In this document: positions 1-10,521 of the stretch, in pieces
Numbering within the stretch: position 1 is the first letter of the stretch
Layout of the letters: the number at the start of each line of letters is the position of its first letter
Source: Erythrobasidium yunnanense
Taxonomy: Eukaryota > Basidiomycota > Cystobasidiomycetes > Erythrobasidiales > Erythrobasidiaceae
DNA length: 64,000 nt
Direction: 5' to 3'
NCBI GenBank assembly: GCA_001600175.1
Contig: BCJC01000007.1
Span: 124,001 to 188,000, forward strand
Made by a program: the position numbers and the translations under genes
Notes under the pieces: generated by a model
Databases searched by the model: none
What the model was told of the DNA's origin: nothing
Seen by the model: the letters and a program-made list of their open reading frames with translations, nothing else

Positions 1-581
1 CTTTGGGGATCCGGAAGGTATGTCAACCGTCTCTTGCTTCAACGGAAGAGTGCTCATCCTGCCCCTCGGCTTCCAGGCAGTCTACCGGATGACTTCTTCA
101 GCACTAGAGATGAGAATTCCTTGAAGGAGTTCCTTGGCCAAACAGATGTCCTAGTGATCTGTCTTCCCGGCACGAAGAGTACAGCGGATCTCATCGATGC
201 AAGCAGGATCGCCCAATTGAAGAAGGCCGCAGTCATTAGTGAGTGTTTCTCGCTAGCAGTTCTACACCAAGCACCTTCACCCTGACGCAGCGCTTTCCCA
301 CAGTCAACATTGGTCGAGGGGAGGTCCTTAACCAGGATGCTCTTGCAGAAGCGCTTGAGAGCGGTCATCTCTCAGGCGCAGCTCTGGATGTCACAGTTCC
401 AGAGCCTCTGCCGGAGGGGCACAAGCTGTGGTCGATGAAGAACTGCATAATTACACCCCATATCAGCGGGGTGACCGAAAAGTACATGACAAGGTCGGTG
501 GACATGCTACTACAGAACGCGGAGCGCTATAAGAAAGGGGAGCCACTGCTCAACTCTGTAACTCTATCGAAAGCCCTGTAG
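1..581 (+). CDS. D-2-hydroxyacid dehydrogenase, 3' part (copy 1)
   Basis: This is the C-terminal part of an NAD(P)-dependent D-isomer-specific 2-hydroxyacid dehydrogenase (glyoxylate/hydroxypyruvate/formate dehydrogenase superfamily); the N-terminus lies off the window. Three exons are visible: 1-17, 77-238 and 304-581, separated by GT-AG introns at 18-76 and 239-303. The join at 238/304 restores the motif INIGRG, with the substrate-binding arginine. Downstream lie the DVTVPEP segment and the NCIITPHISG segment with the catalytic histidine. The gene is followed 238 bp later by a paralogue with identical intron positions and, by eye, about 83% identity over the last exon. The exact substrate cannot be read from sequence. 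Family assignment is strong. Confidence 0.88.
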
Positions 582-819
582 AGCAGGCGGAGTATGTCGC
601 TCTGTACCTAGAAGTCCGATCCTCGTAATGCCCTTTTATTCATTGTATCGCGGTGCGGCGCCAGTGGGCATCAGTGTACCTTCATGAGTGATCATACCAA
701 CTCGATTCAGCTTGAAGATGAATGCGAAGTTGGATTCTTTAGCGCGACGGCTATATGCTTGCCATCCCGTCAACAGCCATTTATACTCCTCGCCCTGTCA
801 GCGTTTCTGACATTGCAGC

Positions 820-2127
820 ATGGTCGAGATGCATCTTCTGGTTCTTGCACCTGTACCGCCAGAAATCCGAGGCCGCCTAGAAGCCGCATTTGAATCCGTG
901 CGAACATGCCAGCGCAATTCTTGAAAGCATAGCAATACCTTTCTGAGCTGGCGCGATGCATAGGTCGAATACGGCGAGCTTCCTGGTTTATCGCCAAGTG
1001 ACGGCGCGCCTTTCCCGGTAGACGAAGCGATCCTCCAAAGAACCACCTGCATCTTTGGCTGGGAGCTTCCACGAAATGTACAGAGGGCAGAAGACCTACC
1101 TAATCTGCGCTGGCAAATGACACCTTCTGCTGGAGCAGACCGGCTGTTCACGAATCGCTTCTATCATGATAAGGAAGTGCTCAAACGCGTACAACTCACC
1201 AGCAACTCCGGCGTGCATCTTTCTGTCATCCCTCCTTACGTAATGTCCATGGCGTACCTCTTGTTCGCGCAGATGAAGCGGAACTTCGAAAGCCAGATCA
1301 TCAGGCAAAAGTGGGAGCGCCCGAAGGGCTTCTACCTCCGTGAACTTTCCAGTGCTACCTTTGGTATACTAGGCTATGGCAGACTAGGGAGAGAGACTGC
1401 CAGACTCGCGAAAGCTTACGGAGCAAGAGTTATTGCCGGCAAGCTTCTGGCCTCTTGTCGGCTTACCGTATCAAACTGACTTGTCGATACTCCAGCCACG
1501 AGCGATGGTCAGAGAAAATTTGATAATGAAAGCAAGCTATTGTGTCCTGGGTTAGGGGATCCGGAAGGTACTATCGCCATGTAGGTCCATATACAGAACA
1601 AGGCTGATTCGCATCGCGCACCGCAGGCGACCTACCAGAAGCCTTCTTCAGTACAAAAGATGAAAGCTCTCTCAAAGACTTCCTTGCACAAACGGATGTC
1701 CTGGTAATTTGTCTGCCCGGCACAAAGAGTACAGCCGATCTCATAGATAGAAATCGGATAGGCCAGCTCAAAGAGAACACAGTCATAAGTGGGTACTCTC
1801 GACTACATCGTCGTCGGGTAGAGAAGCTGACGCTGATCCGCAAACACAGTCAACATTGGGCGTGGAAACGTAGTTAACCCGGATGCCTTGGCAGAAGCAC
1901 TAGAAAGCGGTCATCTGGCAGGAGCAGCTCTCGACGTCACATCTCCTGAACCTTTGACGGAAGGCCACAAGCTGTGGACCATCAAGAACTGCATAATTAC
2001 ACCGCACATCAGCGGAGTGACCGAAAAGTATATGACTAGATCAATCGACATGCTGCTCCTGAATGCCGAGCGCTTCAAGAAAGGAGAACCTCTTCTCAAT
2101 AGTATAGATCCGTCCAAAGCCATGTGA
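820..2127 (+). CDS. D-2-hydroxyacid dehydrogenase (copy 2, complete)
   Basis: Complete paralogue of the gene just upstream. Predicted CDS: 820-897, 964-1438, 1496-1567, 1627-1788, 1850-2127, giving 354 aa with every phase matching. The Rossmann motif GYGRLGRETA lies near residue 150, the INIGRG arginine loop follows, then TSPEP and ITPHISGVTEKY with the catalytic His. The second intron (1439-1495) starts with GC rather than GT (GCAAGC) and ends CCAG. Using it restores the reading VIAATSDGQRK, and no suitable GT lies nearby. The start at 820 gives the expected N-terminal beta strand (MVEMHLLVLAPV). The likely role is cytosolic reduction or oxidation of a 2-keto/2-hydroxy acid. The tandem pair arose by local duplication. 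Confidence 0.9.
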
Positions 2128-2431
2128 AGTGTAGCGAGAGTACTGGGGTCTCAGCACAGACAGGTTCGCAGCCAGCTTCGGCTCTCGAGAACGCCACGTC
2201 TCGATCTGATGGTTCAAGAATGCAGCAGCTGACCTAGCTGATCTCTCTTTCCATCACCCTTTCATCGTCCTTTTTGGTGCCCCCCTTTTATCTTCCGTGC
2301 CAGCACTTTCGACTTTTGAGCAGCTGCTTGTTGCTTTTAGGTGCTCTTCCAACTGCTGTTGACAAGATCAGTTTCACAATCGAGCTGTAGTAAGCCAAGC
2401 CATCGATCTCACAATCTATCAATCTATCAAT

Positions 2432-3028
2432 ATGAGTGGCTTCACCGACAACAAAGCAAGAGATGCGGCGATTTTGGCTCTACAAGTAGAAAATAAGTCG
2501 CTACGCACTACCCTGCAGCAAATGGCACAGGATCTGGCTGCCTTGAAAGCAGGCCGGCGCTCGAGCGCCGCCTCTACATCGTCATCGCGGCGACCCTCTC
2601 TCGGCTCCAGAGTCAGCTCTGTAGAAGATTGGTCAGCACGAATTACGGCAATGGATCGACAAGACGCAGGTAAAGCAGTGAATGTCGTCGGTCTGGTCAT
2701 GATACCAACGACCTACACCGACTACGACGACCTATTTGGAGTTCCAGTTACGGAGCAGGGAGCCCCTGAGCCGATGATCAGAGTTCGGAGCGGCGGCCTT
2801 ATCCATTCGACCCATCGAGATTTGCGGGCTTCTGATTTTAGCCTTCCTGAGGACGTTCAATCCGTAAAGAAGGCCCTGACCGCCTTTCAACAGTACAGTC
2901 GCGGTGACAAGGCTAAAGCAGAGCGGATGAGTGCAGCTTTCAGGCAACGCCATCCGACCATCCTTCTTCTAGGAGACACCGAAGACGCCATGGCAAAGCT
3001 TGGTCCCAAGCGAGCTGTCGCCAAGTAA
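2432..3028 (+). CDS. Hypothetical small coiled-coil protein
   Basis: An intron-free 198-aa open frame that I do not recognise. Residues about 8-40 form a heptad-like, Leu-rich helix (ILALQVENKSLRTTLQQM), followed by a Ser/Arg-rich linker. A more structured C-terminal half contains YTDYDDLFGVPV and a charged helix. It has no signal peptide or membrane segment. It stands alone between the dehydrogenase pair and the 3' end of the glucanase gene, with a pyrimidine-rich leader of about 100 bp before the ATG. It could be a lineage-specific protein. Coding status is supported by length, codon use and the lack of a competing frame, but not by homology. Confidence 0.6.
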   Translation: MSGFTDNKARDAAILALQVENKSLRTTLQQMAQDLAALKAGRRSSAASTSSSRRPSLGSRVSSVEDWSARITAMDRQDAGKAVNVVGLVMIPTTYTDYDDLFGVPVTEQGAPEPMIRVRSGGLIHSTHRDLRASDFSLPEDVQSVKKALTAFQQYSRGDKAKAERMSAAFRQRHPTILLLGDTEDAMAKLGPKRAVAK

Positions 3029-3278
3029 AATGCTTGATATTGAACGTTGGAGCGTGACCGATGTAACAGCAGGCTAGATGAGACTTTTAGTGTACTGCGA
3101 GAAGTCAATCAGCTAGTCCGCCCGACGCAAATTAGCGTGTCCTCAAACATATGACGCTACCTAAGGATGGTGATTAGGGAAAGTGAAGTATTACGGTACA
3201 CATGTGCTGAGAAGACCAATATAATAACGATTGTCCGTAGTAAACTTCAGATCTAATCACCTTGCCAGACTGGCCTTT

Positions 3279-5061
3279 TTATGGTGCAGCCGTCGCCGTT
3301 GCCAACGATCGCTTAGTGAAAGCGTTCGTAACGGTAGGCATGACTGAGGATACTACAGAAGCGTATGTATCGGTAGAGTTGGCGAAGTTGCACTCATCCG
3401 TGAGGCCAAGAACGTAGTCGGTGCTACTCTCTCCGGCATCTGGTCGAGGAATCTGTCCGCTCGTGTAGAGGTGGTAGAAGGAGTAGAGGGTGAAGTTCTC
3501 GGTCGGGTCTTGAATTGCAGGGTAAGCGTTGACTCGGTAGCTAGCAACGGAGCCAGGCAAACAAAGTCAGTTCAGATACTTCTGTAAGCTCAAATACAGC
3601 AGGACACACCTCCAGAAGACACTTCCGCTAGACTGCGCCCAGGCACGTGCGTTAGCAGCGAAGAATCGCTGGTTCCATTCCTGATCATCGGTGATGGCCG
3701 TACTGAGGGACCACTCTGTGACAGCAACAGGGATGTCATAGCTTGCATACTGCTGAGCTTTCGAGCAGATCTGGCTGATATAGCTGCTTTGCGATTGCAG
3801 TGGAGCAAGTCGACCGACATATCTGCGATTTCCATTCGGGTCAGCCTGCGCCATCACAGATACAGCCGGCCGGATGCTACTGACGGGTGATCCTCATAGA
3901 CAAGCAACTCGGGCTTCTTGCCGTTGATGAAGCCCTGCCAGAGTGCGAAAGGGTTTGTCTGGGGTTTACCGGGAGCGAACATCATAGTGACGGGTGGGCT
4001 GAGTGCTGAAAGCTTGTCGTATGTGCTCTCGTAGTATCCGACAAGCGCATCGTATTGGTCTTCGGAGTAGAAGATCGGTTCATTCATGGGCGCAACAGCG
4101 CTAATAATGTTTCGGTGGGTGCTGTTTGTGATGTATGAAATGATGGCATCTACGGTCTGTTCGCCATAAGCGATGTTCTGGGCCTGATAGAAGTTGTTGT
4201 AGCCGACGTGTCCACTGGCTTGCTCGCCGTTCTGAGAGCCTGGAAGACCGTGCAGGTCGATAATCACGTAAAGACCGTTGGTAGCGGCGAGATCGATGAC
4301 ACGGGTGAGCTGGTCGACTTGTCCGCCCATAGTGACATAGGGAGTGCCCTGTTGCAGACCAGCATAAGTTGCTGCTCTCCCAGTGATTGCGGTTGTGAGC
4401 TTACCGATGGTCCCTGGATCCATGCCCAATAACCCATTGGGATCCGGATATGGTTGAAGCCGCTGCACAATATACCTCAGCAATGGTAGCAGTATTGATT
4501 TATGTGAACTCACGCCTCAGCGATCAATTGGATGTCGGCCTCGGTGACCCAGGTGTTCCAGTGCTCCGTTAGGACGGCAGAAGCGTTTGATCCTGCAGAC
4601 TGACTCCATGTCCACTCATCTGTAGCATTTGCATTGCCCTAAATGATGCGAAATTATCAGCCTTCCGTGAGAACTTGCTAATAGCCGTTCCGTGACTTAC
4701 GCATGAGTTGATGAACCATTCTTCGTCCATCCATCTGTTAGCAGATGCATCAGCTGGTACATCAGATCACACAGAGCATGTCTATCTACCTCTCGAGCAA
4801 GAGCCAGTTTCCTAGAGCCACACCAACTATTTCGGGCAATCAGTCAGTCTATATGCAAGATTTTCCATGGTTTCAAGACGACTCGGACATACGCATCTTG
4901 CGATTGCCGGTAGCCCAGTTCCATGACTGAGAGTTGTTTGAAGGCGCAGCTTGACGAGCGTGGATATTGGCATACTGCGACCATGACCGGATAGGGGATG
5001 CGTCAATCAAGGCAGGAAGGACAGTGAGCGCTCCAGCAGCGAGCGTAGCGAGGTTGAGCAT
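3279..5061 (-). CDS. Secreted GH5_9-like exo-beta-1,3-glucanase (copy A)
   Basis: Secreted glycoside hydrolase of family GH5, exo-1,3-beta-glucosidase type, acting on cell-wall beta-glucan. Eight exons: 5061-4893, 4826-4790, 4734-4701, 4638-4514, 4462-4405, 4348-3885, 3822-3610, 3540-3279, giving 453 aa. It begins with a signal peptide (MLNLATLAAGALTVLP) and continues with VALGNWLLLERW, the HIRIP motif, DLHGLPGSQNG, NEP (acid/base Glu) and TEWS (nucleophile Glu). An upstream in-frame ATG at 5076 exists; the 5061 start is chosen because the neighbouring paralogue starts there. It is the downstream member of a tandem pair with 5427-7277. The family's usual GVNLGGW is replaced by GVALGNW, so specificity may differ from yeast Exg1. 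Confidence 0.88.
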
Positions 5062-5426
5062 CTTCAGAAAGGTCAAATCGTTGGCGTAAGGAAGAAGAAG
5101 AAGCAGAAGATGTTCAGCACCGCATCAACCATCTGCTTGAAGGTGCGTCTGCCGCCACAGAGCCACTTTGCGCGCAGAGAGATGCCGAGAATAGCAAAAA
5201 GGCTTTTCAGAGGCATCAAACAGCGCTGCACTACCTACTATGGACGTGTCGATTTCAAAGGCTTTCACTCAGCTGTAACATAGCATGAGGAAGAATGCTA
5301 CCGAATAATAAGAAAGAGAGTGGAACTATTACGCTACAGAGAAGCGGGAATTAGTAACGATTATTGTCCTTTAAGAGCGATTGCGCTACTGATTATGGCG
5401 AAGGCGACCTCCAAGCCTTGACTGTT
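5062..5426. other. Intergenic between the tandem glucanase genes
   Basis: 365 bp that should hold the promoter and leader of glucanase copy A and the 3' end of copy B. Just upstream of the copy A start the plus strand is rich in GAAGAAGAAG, that is, a CT-rich leader on the minus strand. I see no gene or recognisable element. Confidence 0.5.
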
Positions 5427-7277
5427 TTACATCTGCGGGGCCGCAGTCTCTACTGGCAGAGATCTTCTTGTGAAGGCATTGGTGACGGTAGGTCTTACCG
5501 AAGAGACGACCGGATCGTATGTATCGGTGGAGTTGCCAAAGTCGCATTCATCTGTCAGACCGAGGACGTACTCCGTACTGGTCTCACCGGCATCTGGTCT
5601 GGGAATTTGGCCGCTCGTGTAGAGGTGATAGAAAGAATATAACGTGAAATTTTCAGATGGATCCTGGATAGCGGGGTAGGCGTTTACTCGATAGCTAGCA
5701 GAACGAAAGAAAGGTCGATCGCATCAGTCACAGCTTCTTCGAGACACTTCTGAAACAGTCATGCATTACCTCCAGAAAATACCACCGGCAGACTGTGCCC
5801 ACGCTCGTGCGTTTGCAGCGAAGAACCGTTGATTCCACTCCTCGTCATCGGTGATGGCAGTGCTGAGAGACCACTCCGTAATCGCGACTGGAACGTCATA
5901 GTTTGCGTACTGGCGAGCTTTCTGGCAGATCTGCGAGATGTAGCTGCCTTGTGATTGCAGAGGCGCAAGGCGGCCAACGTATCTGTCGACATTCAAGCCC
6001 GTCAGCCTACATGTTACGCATGACTGAGGAGACAAGAGGGAGGCGTGACTTACGGGTGATCCTCGTATACCAGCAGATCAGGTCTCTTGCCGTTGATGAA
6101 GCTCTGCCACAGAGCAAATGGCGATGTCTCGGGTTTACCAGGAGCAAACATCATAGGAATAGGTGGGTCGAGAGTCGACAATTTTGCATATGTTCGCTCG
6201 TAGTAGCCGTACAGTGCTTCGAACTGCTCCTCCGAATAGTAGATCGGTTCATTCATAGGGGCGAATGCACTGATGATGTTTCGATGGGTGCTGTTTGTGA
6301 TATACTCGATAATTGCATCTACAGCCTGTTCGCCATAAGCGATATTTTGATCCTGATAGAAGTTGTTGTAGCCAATTCTGCCGCTGGGCTGTTCTCCATT
6401 TTGGGAACCGGGAAGGCCATGCAGATCAATGACTACGTAAAGACCATTTTGTGCAGCGAGGTCAATGACACGGGTCATCTGCTCGACTTGTCCGCCCATC
6501 GAGACGTATGGAGTGCCCTGGATGCACGCTTAATTAGTGGTTGCTCAGCATCGAAGGTATCTGCTTACAGCTGGCTCGTTAATGAAGGCCCAGTATCCGA
6601 CAGGTATCCGAATATGGTTGAATCCACTGAAAAGCGCGTCAGCCAGATATCCTGAATGCGGACAGATGGGCTTACGCTTCGGCAATCAGCTGAACGTCGG
6701 CTTCAGTGACCCAGCTTTTCCAGGGTTGTCAGACTATGCTTCTGCCTCCCATTAGAGCGAGACCTACGTGTTCCAATGCTCCTCGAGAACGGCCTGAGCT
6801 CTTGAACCCAAGCTTTGCGACCAGGTCCATTCATCTCGCGCATCTGCGTTTCCCTGCAGCAGCGAAGAATCAGACTGTATATGATAGGCCGAGGAGCCGT
6901 TGCGTAACATACGGAAGAGTCGATGAACCATTGCTCGTCCATCCATCTGAAGTCGGAGAACAATCAGCCTGAGGCAGCATAATATAGGTGTATAGCTGTG
7001 TACCTTTCGAGTAATAGCCAGTTCCCAAGAGCTACACCGTCTATTCGAGCATTCGTCAGTCAGTTCATGTCTCGAGCTTTCCAGCACCCAAATGAGCAGT
7101 CGACATACGCATCTTGCGGTCGCCGCTAGCCCAATTCCATGGCTGAGTGTTGTTTAAGGGCGCAGCTTGACGAGCATTGAGATTTGCATATTGCGACCAA
7201 GGCCGAATAGGGGAGGCGTCAATGAGGACAGGCAGCACGGTGAGCGCTCCAGCGGCCAGGGTAGCGAGGTTGAGCAT
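5427..7277 (-). CDS. Secreted GH5_9-like exo-beta-1,3-glucanase (copy B)
   Basis: Tandem paralogue of 3279-5061, in the same orientation and with the same motif order: signal peptide, VALGNWLLLERW, HIRIPVGYW, DLHGLPGSQNG, NEP, TEWS. Nine exons: 7277-7109, 7040-7004, 6946-6913, 6853-6768, 6714-6676, 6626-6569, 6517-6054, 5982-5770, 5694-5427, giving 455 aa. Seven introns are at the same sites and phases as in copy A. The intron at 6767-6715 (53 nt, between HWNT and WVTEAD) is absent from copy A, where the codons are contiguous. Exon lengths otherwise match base for base except for the last. Expected to act outside the cell on beta-1,3-glucan. Confidence 0.88.
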
Positions 7278-7772
7278 CTTCAGAACGGTCGAATAGGCGT
7301 AAGGAAGAACCAGAAGACGACGCTGGGCAGCGCATCATGCAGCCAAGGTCCACTGTTCTTTGCCAAGACAGTTGCCGCGAATAGGCAGGAGGCCTTCCAA
7401 CAGCTCGACAGCTGCAGTATAGACTGAACGTATCGCCCTCTTCACGATCCTTGCAGATAAAGACTGCCGATGCTGCTCAAGAACCTCTTTGGCTCCATCT
7501 TCCGGGTCTCGGTCTTGGTACGAGCGGTGACCTACCTCTGCGGCGCTTCGTTCAGCTACTGCAAGATGCTGCTGTTGTCTGTATTCGGTCGGGGCCAGTT
7601 CAGACTCAAGGGTTTCTACGTGCCGTGAGCTACTCGACGAGCGACTTTTATAACGCACAACCTCCCGCCTAAGTGCTCGAAGATTACAGCATATATTTCA
7701 CGAGAGTAGGCTTCCTGTTTCCCCTGGCCGCTCCAGGCCCGCTTTTGAAGACGAGAGACTCTGACCCTTCCG
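7278..7772. other. Intergenic between glucanase B and the permease
   Basis: 495 bp between the start of glucanase copy B and the stop of the permease gene, both on the minus strand. It should contain the copy B promoter. Open frames here on both strands lack homology and codon bias, so none is called. Confidence 0.45.
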
Positions 7773-10131
7773 CTATTTCGCTGCCTTTAGTTCCGTATCG
7801 CCTGCAGCCACAGGCGACTGCGCTACTGTTGCAGAATCGATACCGGTCCTGTACTCGCTTGAAGCGCCGAGTTTCCTCCATAAGAACAGGGTAATTCCAA
7901 CTGAAACCACTAAGAAGGCGAAGACCGTCCAGCTGAAGCGAACACGGCTTAGTTTATTGTGGACTTCAGTGGGCTAGCGGAGACATGCTTACTTTCCCAT
8001 CAGGTAGAGGGGTCCGGTCCGCGATGGGAACAGATAGGGAGCCGTGATTCCTGCGATATTGGCTGACTACAGCTGTCAGCTTCTTGCAAAGGGACGAGAA
8101 GCATTACGATCGCACCTATCGCTATCACACCACCTATCATAATCATAGAACGTCAGCATCGGCGAGACCCTCTCCTCGGAAAACTGTTTCTCAGCTTACC
8201 TGTAGCAATCGCTGTTGACGTCGCACCCGTGACCGTTGCCGTTCTGTACGCTAAGAATGGAATAACAGCGGCATTCGTGCAGGCGATCAAGAAGACGCCT
8301 GTGCTCACAGGACTCAGTATTGCATCAAATCAAATCGATCTTGCTCAAGCGGGACTAACCAATGTAGCGACCAATCCAGTTCCGGACGACGGCCAGTAGG
8401 AGGTAGCCTGTAGCGACTAATATCAAGCCAGCGATTATATGCTGCAAGGTCATGCAAGTCAGTATGATGTCTTGTCTTTCTGGCCGTAGGGTAAGATGAC
8501 ATACTCGTGGTCGCTCCTTTCTTCTGTCTGAGCTCCAGGAATTAAAGATGATGATGAAGAAAGCAAAGGCATTGGGCGGCACCGTGAGGAGCTGTCCTTT
8601 GTACCCCTTGAAGCCGAGGGCAGACACGATCGTAGGAGCAAAGAAGCCAAAAGCGTTCAACGAGTTTGTCATCCTATGGCAGGCCAAGCGAAGGAGTCAG
8701 CTCATCCCGCAAGACACGGACAAGCTAGGGCTCACAAGAAATACTGAGCTGCGAATGCCCAGAATTGCCATGCCTTCAAAGTCTGCTTGAAGTCTTCAAG
8801 GTCGAAGTGCTTGTCGGTTCCTTTTGGCGCAAAGGGACCCATCCGTTTGGAAGCGAACGCTCGCTCTTCCTCTGTCAAGAATTTGGCTGTTTCTGGGTAG
8901 TCTGGCAGGTAGAACCAGATTACGATTCCCACTAGAACAGCAGGAATACCCTGCAACAGTCGATATTCAGTATCGACCACGTCTACCTGTAAAGGTTGCA
9001 AACCTCTAAGATAAAAAGCCACTATTCTCAGACAACGGATCAGCGGGAAGGTCGCCAACTAAGACGAGCTAGTGATGTACCTGCCATCCAGAAAGATTTG
9101 CTTTGCCATGCAGAAAAGAAACGCCGGTAGCAATCTTAGCAGTAAAAGTCAGACGAGAGCAGCAAACCCGATGGTAGAACGTTTGACAACGAACCAAGCC
9201 TCCAAAAGCACCAGAAACAGCGACAGAAGCCGAGAAGATAGCCATACGCTTGCCTCGTTCCGAAGGTGTATACCAGAAGCAAAGGTAGCAGATAATGCCG
9301 GGAAAGAAGCCTGGAGGTGAAACGCATGCGATCAGTAGTTGTGTCCCTTAAGGTCCAGTGATAACGTCCGTACCCGCTTCAGCGATACCGAGGAATACAC
9401 GGCATGCCATCAGGCCTCCGTATGTCGTGCAAGCCGCTGTGCAGATGGTAACGATGCCCCAGCTGACCATGATCCGCGCTATCCATTTCGAAGGTGTAAA
9501 GTACTTAAGAGCAATATTCGAGGGCTGTCGGACGAGAAGGCTTCTCAGCTTCGATGTGCGACTTGGGCAGAGCCATTTTCTTACGAATTCGAACAGGACG
9601 TAGGGAACGAAGAAGATAGCGACGATAGTGCTATTTGAGACATAAGCATACCGATCAACAGGCTCTGTCGCGTGTAGCCAAAGCGAGAACTCACTTATAC
9701 TTGTTTCCTGTCAGACCAAGGTCCCTGACGATATTATCTGGCTGATCATTATTGAGGGTCCGAGCGTTTCCCAGATTGGTCCTTTAGGGAGAGTTAAAAA
9801 GGTCAGTTTACCGAGTGACACTTGTCGACTGACGTTGCGAACCGGTCAAGGTAGTTGAGAAGCTGTCGCTCCGCTTGTTAGCACATAGCCTGTGAGAGGA
9901 AGGATATCACATACGTATGCAAGGCAGATGAGGGGCATTATGCGAAGATCCTGTTTGCGGAGGATGCGTCGGCTGTTTCAATCGTGTTTCAGCGATATCC
10001 CGAACGCAGCATACTTCGAAGAAATCAGCCCACGTCATGGACTTTGCGTCTTCAGATTCTTCATCATAGATTGAAGCTTCGCGCGTGTCCCCATCGGATC
10101 CATAGGTCTTCTTGTCTTCAAGGTCGCTCAT
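7773..10131 (-). CDS. Dal5-type MFS anion:cation symporter
   Basis: Plasma-membrane major facilitator of the allantoate/nicotinate permease (Dal5, ACS) family, about 500 aa with 12 expected helices. About 16 exons can be joined. The ordered segments include RRILRKQDLRIMPLICLAY, LLNYLDR then TNLGNARTL, FFVPYVLFEF, the helix with TTYGGLMACR, GFFPGIICYLCFWYTPSERG, the microexon WLFILE, then GIPAVLVG, and PYLFPSRTGPLYLMG near the end. The WLFILE exon is only 18 nt (9021-9004). The joint between exon 1 (from 10131) and exon 2 is uncertain. The strong GTATGC donor gives the wrong phase, so a GTGGGC donor a little upstream is preferred, a donor type also used in the Sec2 gene here. Substrate is unknown. 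Confidence 0.85.
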
Positions 10132-10521
10132 GATGGTTGCGCGGGCTTTGCCTGATGTATGAAGCGCAGATGAGAGAAAAGAAGGAAGGTGGAGAGGATG
10201 TAAAGAGTTGAGAAGGCTGCTGCGGTACGTGGACGTGGGAAAAGGTTAAAATTTTGAGCTGTCAGAAATCGTTATCATCGGTCCGGATGCTTGTGCCTTG
10301 ATGATAAGACGAGTGAGAGAAAATCTGTCGAAAACCCGGAGAGTGATCGGCACTAGTAAAGTAGTAAATGAGTGTGAGCTCCGAGGTTTACCGTCCTGCA
10401 GTAATATTTGATGCGTTGCGCATGGCCTCCCATCAAGGATCTCCTGCGCCCAACGTATCCTGCCTTTGCTTTTTGTCACAACATGGAGCATACTCACTCA
10501 GTACTACTGAACTAGAATTCT
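10132..10521. other. Intergenic, permease promoter side
   Basis: 390 bp between the permease start and the CBC2 stop, both on the minus strand. It is expected to hold the permease promoter. No gene, RNA or repeat was recognised. Confidence 0.45.

Noticed and set aside
3854-4513. 219-codon frame reading straight through two glucanase introns
   Set aside because: Its start is not ATG, and both introns in it match those spliced from the paralogue. The spliced form restores HIRIP and GTPYV.
5364-5642. 92-codon frame on the plus strand near the glucanase B 3' end
   Set aside because: It overlaps the last exon of copy B antisense, and its sequence mirrors that exon.
5903-6655. 250-codon open frame on the plus strand
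   Set aside because: It lies antisense to the conserved catalytic exons of glucanase copy B and has no recognisable protein features.
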